Shown here piece by piece: positions 53,797 through 64,000 of a DNA stretch of 64,000 bases (its first letter is position 1; each line of letters begins with the position of its first letter). The position numbers were made by a program, and so were the translations under genes. A model generated the notes under the pieces. The model was not told where the DNA came from. It saw only the letters and a list, made by a program, of their open reading frames with translations, and did not search any database. The stretch lies in contig NZ_JAJONE010000004.1 of assembly GCF_024700075.1 (NCBI RefSeq), forward strand, positions 136,697 to 200,696, written 5' to 3'. Source of the DNA: Hymenobacter sp. J193 (GTDB lineage Bacteria > Bacteroidota > Bacteroidia > Cytophagales > Hymenobacteraceae).

Positions 53797-55237
53797 ATGA
53801 CAAACCAGAAAGATACCGGCCCCGCCCTGACTACCCTGACCAGTGACTTGGAGCTGTTGAAGCAGCCCGAAAGCAACACGCTGGAGCGGCTCACCAAATA
53901 CAACCTGAAGACCATTGGCCAAACGGTTTGTGCTTTCCTCAATGGAGAAGGAGGGCGCATACTGGTGGGTGTGAGCGACACAGGCCAGGTAGTGGGGGTC
54001 CCTCAGGCTGAAGAGGCCGTGGAGAGCGTGCAAAAGGAGATTTTCTCCCGGGTGCAGCCACCGGCCACGTGCATGGTTAGCTTGGTAGCCTTCCAAAACC
54101 AAAAAGTGCTGCTGCTGGAAATAGCCCCGGGAGCCGACGGGCCCTACACCTACTCTCACACTATTTATGTCCGAGAGGGAGAGTCCACGCGGAAAGCCAC
54201 GCCCAAAAACGTTATCGAATTGGTTGGGCAACTGGAAAGTGTGCCTCGTTGGGAAGCCCGCCCCTATTTGGGGTGTGAACTATCCGATTTAGACCAAGCA
54301 GAATTGGAACGCACGGCAGAGGATGCGAATCGCCGCCGCTATGCCAACTTGCCTCAGGAGCATGAGCGCATGCTGGATGCGCTGTATCTAGTCCGGGGGC
54401 GCTTTAACGAATGCCGCGGTGGCGCTCTATGCCAAAGAAGCCGCCCGGTTTCTGCCGCAGACGCGGGTGCGGGCGGTGCACTTTGCGGACGAGAGCAAAG
54501 ATGAAATATTGGACAATAAGTCATTTGAGGGCCACGTCTTCTCGCTGCTCGACCAAATGAATGCCTTTCTGCAGACAAATCTGTCGATAAAGGCATCGCT
54601 GCCAGGAACCACTGATTTTGTGCGGGCAGAAGCCGTAACATTTCCCCCAGAGGCACTGCGCGAAGCATTATTAAATGCCATCGTGCACCGCGACTACTCC
54701 CGCAGCGACGGAAGCATTAGCATATCCTTGTTCCCCCGCCACCTGGAAATATGGAACGCCGGAGGACTTCCCGAAGGAGTGACCCTGAAAACGTTGCGAG
54801 AAGGGGGGATTTCCAGGCCCCGGAATCCTGACTTGGCCCACGTGCTGCTCTTAAGAGGCTTGATTGAGCGGATGGGCATTGGGGGCGCCGCATTATTGAG
54901 GCGTGTCAGAAAGCTGGCTTGCCAGCGCCAAAGTGGGAGGAGAAGGCAGGCGGCATGCTGCTCACCTTCCGCTTGCCGGGGGCAGGCAGCCAACCGCAGA
55001 AAGGTGCCCCAACCCGCTCGTCCGCAGAATTAAATCCGAGGGTGTGGGATTTTGTCGCCACGCTAACTGAAGGACAGAAATTTACCGCGCGCGAATACCA
55101 GGAAAAAGCCGCAGCGGGGGGTCTCGGAAAGGCAAGCCCGTTTGGACCTTGCGCAGATGATAAAGGCACAAGTTGCTGAGCGCCGCGGCAGTGGCCATAG
55201 TACTTATTATGTGCGCACCGAGATTGAGCTTAAGTAA
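53797..55237 (+). CDS. AlbA_2/Schlafen-type DNA-binding protein with RecG-like ATPase domain, three frameshifts
   Basis: About 480 residues after repairing three homopolymers: an extra G in G5 54395-54399, a missing G in G5 54881-54885 and an extra G in G6 55116-55121. Residues ~20-140 are an AlbA_2 domain (ESNTLERLTKYNLKTIGQTVCAFLNGEGGRILVGVSDTGQVVG). The middle has the HATPase_c_4-like block FPPEALREALLNAIVHRDYSRSDGSISISLF and LEIWNAGGLPEGVT. The C-terminus reads, after repair, RQARLDLAQMIKAQVAERRGSGHSTYYVR, a winged-helix end. This architecture is the COG2865-type ATP-binding regulator. Partner of the DUF4062 gene. Confidence 0.85.
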
Positions 55238-55323
55238 GCTACTTCGAGGTATCGGGCTTAAGGGTGGAATTTGTTGGGTGAACGGCACGCAATGGCATAC
55301 CCCGACTTTTTTGTTGACAAGAT

Positions 55324-55350
55324 GCCCGACAGGAAATCCCTGCCGGGCGT
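55324..55350. terminator. Bidirectional terminator between the AlbA_2 gene and the lipoprotein gene
   Basis: GCCCGACAGG (55324-55333) pairs with CCTGCCGGGC (55339-55348) with one G-T mismatch; TTTTATT follows on the plus strand. It marks the border with the tra cluster. Confidence 0.75.
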
Positions 55351-55358
55351 TTTATTCA

Positions 55359-55739
55359 CTACTCCCCGATAACGTAAACCGGAACCGCCTGAGCTTCGAT
55401 GCCCCGGCCCGTTTCCTTCTTCACCTCTTTGCCATCCAGCAGGATAGCGCAGGTGATTTCAGAGGCCGCCGTGCCCCCATCGATGCTGGCCAAGATGGTC
55501 AGGTTGTCGCCCCGTTTCATGGTGCGCTTAAATTGGTAGCTGGCTGGGAGGGGCGTGTTGTTGAGCGTCGTGTTGCCGCCGCTTTCGTTGGTGTAGCTCA
55601 GGTAGTCTGATACCGGAGCATTAGAGGTAATCTTATACTCAACCTGGTATTCTTTCGAGCCAGAAGGCGTAGCATCGTCCTTTGAGCAGCCGGCGGCGAG
55701 GGCCGCGCAGCTCAGCAGCAAGTAAGAAAGTCGTTTCAT
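55359..55739 (-). CDS. Small lipoprotein at the 3' end of the tra cluster
   Basis: A 126-residue lipoprotein (signal LSYLLLSCAALAAGC) with a beta-rich mature part: YQVEYKITSNAPVSDYLSYTNESGGNTTLNN, then ASYQFKRTMKRGDNLTILASIDG and a C-terminal VEAQAVPVYVIGE-like strand. The layout recalls MmpS-like or transcobalamin-style small Ig folds common in Bacteroidota. It lies 17 bp past the TraO-like gene on the same strand and may be co-transcribed; a role in conjugation is only suggested by position. Confidence 0.75.
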   Translation of the reverse strand: MKRLSYLLLSCAALAAGCSKDDATPSGSKEYQVEYKITSNAPVSDYLSYTNESGGNTTLNNTPLPASYQFKRTMKRGDNLTILASIDGGTAASEITCAILLDGKEVKKETGRGIEAQAVPVYVIGE

Positions 55740-55756
55740 CGGTCAGAAAGGGAGGG

Positions 55757-56294
55757 TTAGCGGAAGTGATAGCGCAATCCAGCGCTGGCCAAACCCGGCC
55801 AGCGGTCAATGAGCGGGTTATTGAAGAGGTAGCCTTTGGTGCCGGTGGCGACCAGGGGGAAGGCGGTTGCCCAGGAAGACATCGGCTTCGAGGCCGGCCT
55901 GCGGGCCATAGGTGAAGCGCTGGGGCTCATCCGAGCCGGTAATCAGCTCCCCACTGCCATTTTGGTTGGTCCACTCGTAGCCGGCGCCCGCGCCCAGCAG
56001 CAGATGGAAGTAGGCCACCTCCCCGAGGCGGAACAGTTGGGGGAGAGCAGCACGCGGCCCTGGTACACCGAGTATTCCCCGCGTGCCGGCAGGGTGCCGT
56101 GTTCGTAGCCCCGCTCAGGCGCAGGGCCAGGCGGTTGGTGAGCATGGGCGTATAGCTCAGCTCGTAGTAGTCGCCCGTTTCAGAGCGGCCGACGTGGGCA
56201 CCCCAGGAGGCGAGGTGTTTAACGTGGCGCTGCGCGGAGGCCGGCAAGATGCCGACCCCGGCGGTCAAGAGCACCATCAAAGAAGCTTTTTCAT
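55757..56294 (-). CDS. traO: TraO-like conjugal transfer protein, multiple frameshifts
   Basis: The start at ATG 56292-56294 reads KKLL then breaks after a few codons at a T-run. The next frame gives the signal and N-terminus MVLLTAGVGILPASAQRHVKHLASWGAHVG. A further shift continues YFHLLLGAGAGYEWTNQNGSG and FTYGPQAGLEADVFLGNRLP. A last one ends in a short beta strand and the stop at 55757-55759. The reconstructed protein of about 180 residues looks like the outer-membrane barrel-like TraO of Bacteroides-type conjugative elements. At least three single-base errors or mutations are needed. Confidence 0.65.
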
Positions 56295-56298
56295 CGTG

Positions 56299-57183
56299 CT
56301 AGCGCGGCCGGTTACGGTCCATTTTAATGAGCGCATTCCGGCTTAGGGTCGAGGCGTAGACGGCTTCAGCAGCATTGGGCCGGGCCGGCCTGCGAGGCTT
56401 CCATGAACAGGCGGTCCCCCTGCTCGCGCAGCTGCATGGCCTTAATCATGTTGTCGTTGGAGGAATTGAGCGCCGCCATCCGCTCCCCTTCCGTCATGGC
56501 GTAGCGGCCCGGGTTTTTCAGAGTGGCCTGCATTTCCACGCTTTGCGCGGTCATCTCGTCGGCAATCTTGTAGTAATTCACGGCCATGGCCAGCTTGCGC
56601 TTGGCCATCATCTCCTCGGCTGCGAACAGGAAACCGTCGATTCCTCGCGCTTGGCCTGGTACTGGTCGCTAGTCAGGTTGCCATTGGGGTCGGTTGAGCT
56701 GGCCCCGAAGCGGGAAAACACGTCGTACATGGTGTTCACGTCCTGCGCGGGGTTGGTCAGCTGCAGGGCTTGGCGCAGGCGCTGGGCTTTGGCATAGACC
56801 GGCATCATCTGATTGGTCTGGCTCCGGCCGGACATGGCCAGAGCCCGGGCAAACAACTCCTGCGGGTTGGAGAGGCGCAAGTCCTGAATGCTTTGCACTT
56901 TGCGCAAGTCCGCCTGCACCTGCTTTTGTAGGTCCAGGGCTTCCTGCGTCAGGCTGCGGACTTCGCTGGTGATGTCCTTGGTGACGCCGGCAATCTGGCG
57001 GGCATCTTTCACGACCTGGTAGTTTTTGACCGTTTCGGTCCACTGCGCGAGGCGCTTGGCGAAGTCGCCGATGTGCACGCCCATGTGCACCGGGTCATTG
57101 ACGACCATCTGGGCCCGGGCCCGACCAGCCGGGGCAAGTATCAACGCGACAGCCACCAGGGCCGGAAAAAGAGTCTTTTTCAT
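56299..57183 (-). CDS. TrbJ/VirB5-like conjugal transfer protein, frameshifted
   Basis: The first frame encodes a signal peptide (TLFPALVAVALILAPAGRARAQ) and a coiled-coil-rich body typical of TrbJ/VirB5 pilus-assembly proteins (FAKRLAQWTETVKNYQVVKDARQIAGVTKDI, then EALDLQKQVQADLRKVQSI). The frame shifts near 56636 into AKRKLAMAVNYYKIADEMTAQSVEMQ. A further shift near 56375 would extend to NAAEAVYASTLSRNALIKMD and a stop at 56299-56301. In Bacteroidetes T4SS clusters this slot often holds a DUF4141-type TraI/TrbJ protein. Function: minor pilus component or tip. Confidence 0.75.
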
Positions 57184-57210
57184 GGTTGTAGAATGAGTGA
57201 ATGGAAAGGG

Positions 57211-58626
57211 TTAGCGGCCTGACGCCGTGGCTGGCCCCAGTTGGCCGGCAGCGGCCGTAGTAATCAGGATGGGGTAGCCGTCGGGCAGCAACACCTCCCG
57301 CAGCTTGGTGCGGGTCTTGGGAGCGGCTGAGCACGTTCATGGCCACGCGCCCGCCCACGCCCACCACCGAGTTAGCGGCCGAGGCCGAGCGGTCGATGGC
57401 GGTGCTCACTTCCTGCATGGATTGCTGCTGCAGGTCCTGGCCGGCGAGGCTGGCATCCTTGGCGACCCGCTTAACCGGGTCAATCATGATGCCCGGCAGG
57501 TAGTTGTAGTCGTAGATGCTGGCCGCGACCCGGGTGGGCCCGAGGCGGTTGACTTCCAGCATCACGTTGTTGGTGCCCACGCTGGCAATGCCGGCGAAGA
57601 CCGAGTTCTTGGGGAAGGTTACGCCCGACACCACGGCGTCTTCCTGCAGGCGCAGCAGGACCACCGAGCCCGTGCGCACCTTCTGCTCGCCGTTTATGAC
57701 GCACTTGAAAAACACGTCCGGCGTGAGCTCGGCCTGGCTGCCCTGGGCCATCATCCGGGCGGAGTTGCCCACCTTGACGGTGTTGAAGCCATCCCTGCCG
57801 GCAGCGTTAGCACGATTGGCCAGGGTTTGCGCGGCCGCTTTGGGGTCACGGAAGCGCTTGCCCGTCATGCGCTCGTAGGCGGCGCGGGTTTCGGGCGGCG
57901 AGGAGCCCAGCATAGCCAGCACGTCCGGGTCTGTTTCAAACGGGGTGCCGTCAGTATCGGTCGCGGGCAGCAGCCCGGCCCGCAGGCCCCGGCCAGCCCG
58001 GTAGCTCGCCTGGCGGGCCGAAGCGCCTACTACCTGGCCGGGGCGACGCCGGGGGACCACCAGCATTTGCGCGTGGTAAGAACCCGTGGTAGGGTCCTGC
58101 AGAGTCGTTTCAATCGTGTCCACGTCGGCCGCGGCCAAGCGGGCTTCCTCCTGCCGGCGACGGGCGGCCAGGGTAGCCGCCGCGGCCCGCCGCTTCCGGC
58201 GCAGGGCCTGGCCCAGGGTGTCGGCGACAAACGCTTCCACCAGTTCGTCAGTGTTAGGGCGAGCCGGCGTGCTCTGAGCTTCCTGTTCCAGCCGCCGCTG
58301 CTGCTCGATTTGCGCCGAGGGCGAAACAGGGGCGGTGGGCTCGGTGGGCGCGGCCTTGATTTCGGGCTCGATGTTTTCCGAAGCCGCCGCCACGACTTCC
58401 TTCTGTTGCTGGGCGGCCTGCGTAGCCGAGCGCAGCCAGAGGAACAGCCCCCGGCGACCAGCAAGACCAGCAGGCCGGTCAGGGGTATCCAGTTGTTGCG
58501 CAGCAGCTCCAGCGGAGTTGTTTTTGATTTGTCAGCAGCGGTCCGGTCCGCTCCCAGGCGTTCGTGGTCATCGTGCTCGGCTGAGCCCGTGGAATGAGAT
58601 TGAGTATGGGGGTTTGCAGGTTCCAT
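57211..58626 (-). CDS. traM: TraM, VirB10-like T4SS core protein, frameshifted
   Basis: The first frame starts with an acidic, His-containing cytoplasmic N-terminus and the membrane helix NNWIPLTGLLVLLVAGG. It shifts near 58445 to the long periplasmic part with an E/Q-rich linker and a VirB10-like domain: VFFKCVINGEQKVRTGSVVLLRLQEDAVVSGVTFPKNSVFAGIASVG, then VNRLGPTRVAASIYDYNYLPGI. A second shift near 57325 leads to a conserved C-terminus and stop at 57211-57213. Bacteroidetes TraM bridges inner and outer membrane in the conjugation channel. About 470 residues when repaired. Confidence 0.85.
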
Positions 58627-58638
58627 AAGAAGGAAGGG

Positions 58639-59546
58639 TTAGATGGTGGAGGCCCGATTGATGACCCGCGACGGCACCGGCAGCACCAGCACCCGAGCCC
58701 CGTTCAGCTCGCGCAGCGTCACTTCCAGGTAACCCCGGTCGGTCGCCGCGTAGAGCGGAATGGCGTAGGTCAGGTAGCCGGTGGTACGGCCCGAAACGAC
58801 CTGGTTAGTCCCGCCGCCGGAAGGGGCCAGTGGGCGGCGCGCTTCGTTCTTTTTCTTGGCCAGAAACTTCTTCTGGGCGTTTTCCACCAGCTGGAAGTCG
58901 GTGAAATCGACGTTGTAGTCGATGGCCGAGTGGTTGATGACTTTAAAGCGCAGGTAAGTGAAGTCCCGGTCGTTGCGTACGTTGGCCAGAGAAAGCACTA
59001 GGTCGTTGTCGACCACGGCCACCGCTTGGTGCTCCTCCTTGGACTTGCGCAGCGCGGAGGCTTGCCTTCCACGGCGGCTTTCTTCTCCCGCTCTTTGTCC
59101 AGCGCCAGCTCATTCTCCGGCGCCGAGCCCGCTACGGAGCCAGCACCATTGCTCAGGCCCAGGGCCCCGTCTTTCTGGAAGTCGTAGAGCTGCAGCACGG
59201 GCCGGTTCACATACACCAGCCGCCCCATCCAGTATTTGCTGCCGAAGCGGATGAGCATGGGGGTCGGCGGTGCGGACTTGCGGCGGGCGCGCACGAACAC
59301 GGCGTTGGCTTCAATCTTTACCAGGTAGTTATTGGCCATGCCCACGTCGACCAGCGACACGGGGCCGCTGAACACGAGGTAGGTGGTAGAGCTGTCCGAC
59401 ACGGCCACGTCCAGCAGCGTGGGCGCAGTGTGCACCGCGGAGGAAGACGGCCGCAGCATGACCGACGGGGCAGAAGTGGTTTGGGCTGAGCTGGCCGAGG
59501 CCAGCAGCACCGGCAGGCCCAGGGCCAGCAGAAGTTTAGAAAACAT
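58639..59546 (-). CDS. traN: TraN (DUF4138) conjugal transfer protein, frameshifted
   Basis: The N-terminal frame has a signal peptide (LLLALGLPVLLASASSAQ) and the TraN pattern TAPTLLDVAVSDSSTTYLVFSGPVSLVDVGMANNYLVKIE. It shifts near 59060 into AVVDNDLVLSLANVRNDRDFTYLRFKVINHSAIDYNVDFTDFQLVEN and ends at a stop 12 bp before traM. DUF4138 TraN is a VirB9-analogous outer-core component, and the order K-N-M fits a Bacteroidetes T4SS. Repaired length about 300 residues. Confidence 0.87.
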
Positions 59547-59573
59547 GGGAATACGCTTTAGGAAGGAAGAGAC

Positions 59574-60337
59574 TTATTTGCCGGGCGATGCCGGGGAGGC
59601 CTGACCAGGGGCCACTGGGGAGACCGGAACGATGCCGGCGTCCGGGAGCCCCGCCCCCGCGCTGCGCTGGGCTTCCTGCAGGGCGCGCTGCCGGTCGGCT
59701 TCCTGCTCTTTCAGGGCTTGCAGCTCCTCGCGTGACACCTGCGGGTTGTAGGGGATGTAGTCGAAGTTGGTAATCAGCAGGCCGTAGGGGTTGGCATCCG
59801 AGCGGTTGGTTTCGGCCAGGTTGAACTTAGCAGCCAGCGGCAGGGGCTCTTTTGCTCGCCCCCAATGAAAATGCGCTGCTTGATGTAGACCCGGCCCGAC
59901 CAGGGGCGGTGGTTCATGTCCACGCTTACGCTGTCCACCGTCACCACATTGCGGGCGGCGTAGCGCTCGTAGTTCTGCAGCACCTGCCCGCGGGTGAACC
60001 CGTCGTAGATGCGCCGGCCGCCGCGGCCTTCGATAAGCGGCAGGGCGGCGTCCAGGTTGGTTTTGTAGGTGTACTGGTCGTGCCCAAACATGGTCAGCAT
60101 GAAGTTGCGCACCAGGTTGCGGGCTTCGTAGGCGGTGTGCGTTTCGGTGGTGGGCGCCGAGAGTGCGGCCACCGAGCCGGTTTGGCCGACCACGTACACG
60201 CGGCGGCCGCTGTTCTCGTAGGCGCGGTACACCAGAAAGCCGGCGGCTAAGGCCACGAGCAGCAGGGCCAGCACGCTCCCCATGGCCAGGTTGCGCATGG
60301 TGGAGAAAGAGGTACTTAGGTTTTTGGCAGAATCCAT
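59574..60337 (-). CDS. traK: TraK, VirB8-like conjugal transfer protein, frameshifted
   Basis: A short cytoplasmic N-terminus (DSAKNLSTSFSTMRNL) leads to one membrane helix (AMGSVLALLLVALAAGFLVYRAY) and a periplasmic domain YEARNLVRNFMLTMFGHDQYTYKTNLDAALPLI with VTVDSVSVDMNHRPWSGRVYIKQRIFIGGEQK. This is the Bacteroidetes TraK, a VirB8-type scaffold. The frame shifts near 59850 (TTTT/CCCC area) and continues through LLITNFDYIPYNPQVSREELQALKEQ to a stop at 59574-59576. Repaired length about 254 residues. Confidence 0.85.
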
Positions 60338-60402
60338 TGCAAATGCGGGTTAAGTCATCAAGAGGGGATGTAGGAGGCCGGGATTTTCTTCCCCACCGCC
60401 CC

Positions 60403-61032
60403 TTATTTGGCCAGGGGCAGGGAGATTTGCAGGCCCCGGTAGGGATAGGTTAGCAAGCCGGCGTCTTCACCGCCATCCGGGCTGGCGTAGGCGTAGAGCA
60501 CCCCCTGAACCGTGACGGGCTGCGCGGGCCGCATCGGCACCAGCTGGCCGCCCCGGTCGATGTCGCTGATGAAAAAGCCACGCAGCGAATCCTGGGCAGA
60601 GGGCAGCTGCAGCTTGCCGATGCCAGGCTTGCTCTTGCCAAAGCCCATCGGCTTCCAGCGCAGCACGGCCGCAAAGGGGATGCGGTAGCCCGGCCCTACT
60701 TTGGGGTAGCCCCGTTGGGCGCTCCGCAAGCCGGCCGGCAGGGCGAGGATGGCCGCGACCGGGGCCTGGCTGGTGACTGAAATCAGCTCCAGGTAGCCTT
60801 CTTCGGGCAGCATCTGGGCCACCCCAGGCGCTACGTTCACTGCCGACGCGGGCAGGGCCGGAGGCAGGGTAGTGGCGGCTTTCCAGGCATTCGCTTTGGC
60901 TTGCTCAGCGGGACTGCTGGCGTTGGTTTGCAGGGCGTCGACAAGGTGCGTGGCCGCCTTCTCCTCCTGGGATTGGCAGGCGCTGGCCAGGCCCAGGGCT
61001 AACAGGGACAGGTAACGGGTTGAATGGTTCAT
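60403..61032 (-). CDS. Lipoprotein inside the conjugation cluster
   Basis: A 209-residue lipoprotein (start ATG 61030-61032, lipobox LASAC) with an intact frame, unusual in this damaged stretch. The mature part is Pro/Ala-rich, then beta-like: GYLELISVTSQAPVAAILALPAGL and IPFAAVLRWKPMGFGKSKPGIGKLQL, ending TYPYRGLQISLPLAK. It lies between TraJ and TraK, where some Bacteroidota conjugative elements encode a lipoprotein. No known domain is recognised. Confidence 0.75.
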   Translation of the reverse strand: MNHSTRYLSLLALGLASACQSQEEKAATHLVDALQTNASSPAEQAKANAWKAATTLPPALPASAVNVAPGVAQMLPEEGYLELISVTSQAPVAAILALPAGLRSAQRGYPKVGPGYRIPFAAVLRWKPMGFGKSKPGIGKLQLPSAQDSLRGFFISDIDRGGQLVPMRPAQPVTVQGVLYAYASPDGGEDAGLLTYPYRGLQISLPLAK

Positions 61033-61049
61033 CGAAAAAAGAGGATTGG

Positions 61050-62166
61050 TTAAACCGTCCACAGCCCGGAGGGCGTTGCCGGTAGGAAGGATTCAGCGCG
61101 TCCGACATGGTGATGGTGGGCAGGCCCGCCGAAGCCGAGCTGCCGCCACTGGCGCGGGCGTCCCGCCGCCGGAGCTGCCACCACCATCACCACCTCCGCC
61201 GCCCGCGCTGCCGCCGGCTGCTTTGCTGCCGCCGCCCATGGCGCGGCCGATGGCGCCGGATACGCCGTGCCCGCCGCCATTCATGCCTGCCGAGACGCCG
61301 GCGCCCGCCGCGGCCGCCGATGCGGCCATGCCCACCACCGAGCCCACGAAGCTTTGGGCGGCCGAGGAGCCGATGATGAGGCTGGTCAGGTAGGGCACCA
61401 TGAGGTAGAGCATGATGAAGGCGACCGACACCACCAGTTGCTTGGTGTCTTGCTCGACGGCGGCCGGCCCCGCGAACACCCCGCCGAACGTGGTATTGGA
61501 GGACGTGTAGTAGGTGTAGAGCAGGTCCAGCAGGGCAAACGACAGCCCCCAGAACTGCACGGCCAGGAAGTTTTGCAGCCAGCTCATCGCCAGTTGGCCG
61601 AAGGAAGGAATAACCGACAGGCAGATGGAAATGGGGCCGCAGACAAACAGAAACCCGAGAATGAACTGCTGGATGAACTGCATGATTTGCCGAATCAGCA
61701 GCACCAGCTCCCCCGGTCACCAGCTGCAGCAGGATGTTGGTTAAGCTGAATGAGGTGATGGTTTTCAGCAGGTTACTGATTTCGTCCACTCCTTGCTCGA
61801 CCACCGTTTTCTGCGAGAGGGTGTCAGCGCTGCTGATGGTGGCGCCCAGCGCCGAAGCGGCCGTCGAACCGTCCGGGGTGGCAAAGAGCCGGGTGAAATT
61901 GGCGACCCCGAGCTGAGCGTGTCAATCAGCTCCTGGTAGAAAAAGAGCAGGAAGAATATCCACACCGCCTTGAGGATGGGACCCCAGTCCATGGAGAGCC
62001 CGTGGCCCGAGAGGAAGCCCCGCCCGACGGTGTAGAGCAGGGCAATGAGCATGAAGGTGGGCGTGATGAAGCGGCAGGCGCGCAGCACGATTTGCAGGGT
62101 CTGGTCGCAGGCGCTCAGAAACGTCGGGTCGGCCCCGTAGGCGACCATTAGGTAGCAGCCGCTCAT
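61050..62166 (-). CDS. traJ: TraJ, VirB6-like polytopic conjugation protein, frameshifted
   Basis: It starts at ATG 62164-62166, overlapping the traG stop (ATGA). The first frame has FRACRFITPTFMLIALLYTVGRGFL-type helices and WGPILKAVWIFFLLFFYQELIDTLS. It shifts near 61915 and again near 61715 into ELVLLIRQIMQFIQQFILGFLFVCGPISICLSVIP, FWGLSFALLDLLYTYYTSSNTTFG and VAFIMLYLMVPYLTSLIIGSSAAQSF. A Gly/Ala/Ser-rich tail follows (GGGGDGGGSSGGG), where the 3' end is uncertain (stops at 61050 or 61093). Polytopic VirB6-like TraJ forms the inner-membrane channel. Confidence 0.82.
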
Positions 62167-64000
62167 TTGGCCAGTACGCCCGTGCGGGCCTGTTTATCTT
62201 CCACAAACTGGTCCACGGCGTAGTCCAGGCGCTGCACCTTGACGGGCTCGTACTGCGGATTGCCCTCGGCGTCCAGCTGCAGCCGGCCGCTTTTGTCGAG
62301 CACTGGCTTGCGGTTGGTTTGCTGGTAGAACTTCACCAGCTTGTTGAGGTAGTTGCGCTCCACGGGCTTGGAGGTGAGAATGGCATCGAGCTGCGGGGAG
62401 GCTTCCGCGCCGAATATCTTGCCCTTGGCGCCCTGCTTGATGAATATTTCGCGCAGCGCGTCCGTGGAGCGCACCGACTTAATCAAATCCATCTCGTGCC
62501 CCGTGAGGCCGAGCGGGGGTTGCAGCTGGGCCAAGAGTCCGGGTTAACGTGGCGCAGGATAATCTTGGTGGCCGAGTTATTGATGATGGCCGGGCCGATT
62601 TTGCTGCTGGTAATCTCGGTGATGCCCTGGGTGATGATGGTGACTGAGCCGTTGGTTTTGCGGATGGTGCGGTACATCGACTCGATGAATTCCGAGCACG
62701 CCCGAAAGCATGGTCCAAGCCTCGTCCAGGGCGATGTACTTGATGTCGTCAGGGAACTTGCGGAACAGGTCCAGGCTCAGTTCGGTGATAAGCATGGCCA
62801 CCACGGGGTAGAGGTCGGGGTCGGCCTGCACCTTGGCCAGGTCAAAGCAAATGAGCCGGTACTCGGACAAGTCCACGTCGCGCCGGGCGTTGAGCACCCG
62901 CTCGTAGCGGCCGCCGGTGATGTACTGGCCCAGCACCAGGAAGAACTGGTGCATGTCGATATACTTCAGATTCTTCTGGTACTGCCGGCGGGCCCCGTCC
63001 AGCGGGTCCGGCTCCACCCCGTCGCCGGGCTGCGCCACGGGCTTCTGCATTTCGTGGTCAAACTGCTCGACGAACTTATAAAAGCTTTCCATTCCCGGAA
63101 ATTCCTCGTCCTTCTGATTCAGGCGGTCGCTCTCGTTCAGGCAGGTGTAGTACTCAATCAGAAAGCGGCTTAGAATGGTCCGTTCCGACTTATCGAGGCC
63201 GGTATCCTTGCCGCCCTTCCAGAGCGCGGCGAGCAAAGCCAGGTGAAAGTTGGTTTTCTCGTCGTTGTAGAACCGCTGCCCGAAGCGTCGCGCGGCACGA
63301 TGAAAGGGTTGAATTCAATCGGCCGCTGCGGGTCGTACTCGAAGTAGGTGTGGTCGAAGTCTTCGCCGTTGAGCGACTGCAGCACGTTGCGGTAGGTGCC
63401 GCCCACGTCCATGATAATCTGCCGGGCGCCCTTCTCGAAGCGCTGCACAATCAAATTGCCGAAGGTGTAGCTCTTGCCCGAGCCCCAGGGGGCCGATGAC
63501 AATGGCGTTCTGGTTATCCAGCGCGGTGTTGAACAGGTTCACCTGCACCAGGTTGCCGGAACCTATCGGTCGAGTACTCCCCGACCGGGTCCGTCTTGTA
63601 TGTCGCCGTCCAGTGCGTGTAGCGAAACGCGCCGAGGTCAGGAAAGAGCAGGTCAGCCAGCGGTCCGGCCTGCCGGGCGTTGCCGGGCGGCAGGCCGAAG
63701 AACACGGGCAGGGCCAGGTAGCTTTCTACCACGCTTTCCGTGCCGAACGCATGGACCGGAACGCCGCCGTGGCCTTCCCTCGACGTTTTCGCGCCGGCTG
63801 TTGTCGTTGGTGTCCCAGAGCAGCAGTGAGAGGTGCAGGCCGACTGTCTGCTTGTTCTCGGCCCTTACTTCAGCAGTGAACTCCTCTACTTCCGCCGCCC
63901 GCAGCGCATTGTCCTGGGTGGAAAGAAACAAAGGCGAGGCGTTGACCCGCGGTCGGTATCCAGGCTGCTGAGTTCGGCGCGGGTGTCCCTGCACGAGCAT
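62163..64000 (-). CDS. traG: TraG, VirB4-family conjugation ATPase, 5'-truncated by the window edge and frameshifted
   Basis: At least 612 codons, running off the right edge. From the 5' side: an N-terminal region ending FGLPPGNARQAGPLADLLFPDLGAFRYTHW; then AIVIGP...GSGKSYTFGNLIVQRF (Walker A, broken by a frameshift near 63490). Next come RQIIMDVGGTYRNVLQSLNGEDFDH, LSLDLFRKFPDDIKYIALDEAWTML (Walker B), RTIRKTNGSVTIITQGITEI and a C-terminus ending AVDQFVEDKQARTGVL. This is the TraG/VirB4 ATPase that powers pilus assembly. Several single-base shifts (near 63650, 63490, 63280, 62690 and 62540) break the frame. Confidence 0.88.

Noticed and set aside
54354..54681. Antisense open frames within the AlbA_2 gene
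   Set aside because: They are opposite a recognisable conserved domain and have no independent support.

Overview
The window looks like part of a large conjugative plasmid (or plasmid-derived contig) from a GC-rich member of the Bacteroidota, most likely a Hymenobacter-like Cytophagales species. The evidence is a Rep_3-type initiator with an iteron origin, a Bacteroidetes-type tra cluster (TraG, J, K, N, M, a TrbJ-like protein, TraO), families typical of the phylum (DUF6122, DUF4396, TonB-dependent receptor, Met/His-rich copper proteins) and the general codon and GC character. The species is inferred; there is no rRNA or housekeeping marker here.

Layout. 1-0.5 kb: start of an Nramp Mn/Fe transporter with two DtxR/MntR-like boxes. 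0.9-9.1 kb: an IS110-family element, a TetR regulator and an MBL-fold hydrolase gene. The hydrolase is split by a complete 5,304-bp Tn3-family transposon that carries an erythromycin-esterase-like passenger and has a clean 5-bp target duplication. 9.5-11.3 kb: plasmid initiator and iteron origin. 11.4-17.5 kb: a giant STAND NTPase with an N-terminal nuclease-like domain (Avs-like antiphage candidate). 17.7-23.7 kb: an AT-richer accessory segment with unknown genes, a graspetide-type RiPP cluster (three-core precursor, ATP-grasp ligase, membrane protein) and a tyrosine recombinase with recombination-site-like inverted repeats. 23.8-24.8 kb: a secreted MORN-like protein.

24.8-51.5 kb is a long copper-handling island: multicopper oxidase, DUF2231 Met-rich membrane protein, HMA chaperone, Csp1-like copper storage protein, a CusCBA-like RND pump with accessory proteins, a P1B Cu-ATPase, cupredoxin, three DUF305 lipoproteins, two CPMHP-type metal-binding proteins, a TonB receptor and a DUF4396 protein. 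Two unusual regulators join an HMA-like domain to an AraC helix-turn-helix. A conserved operator (ATTATGCAA plus a second half-site 21-22 bp away) lies upstream of eight transcription units of the island, and I propose it is their target.

51.7-55.2 kb is a second defence-like segment (orphan nuclease-fold protein, DUF4062 protein, AlbA_2/ATPase protein). 55.3-64 kb is the conjugation cluster, read leftward and cut off by the right edge.

Sequence quality: many genes carry single-base frameshifts, mostly at homopolymers of 4-6 bases, and these become dense in the tra region. I read them mainly as assembly errors and annotate the genes as whole units.
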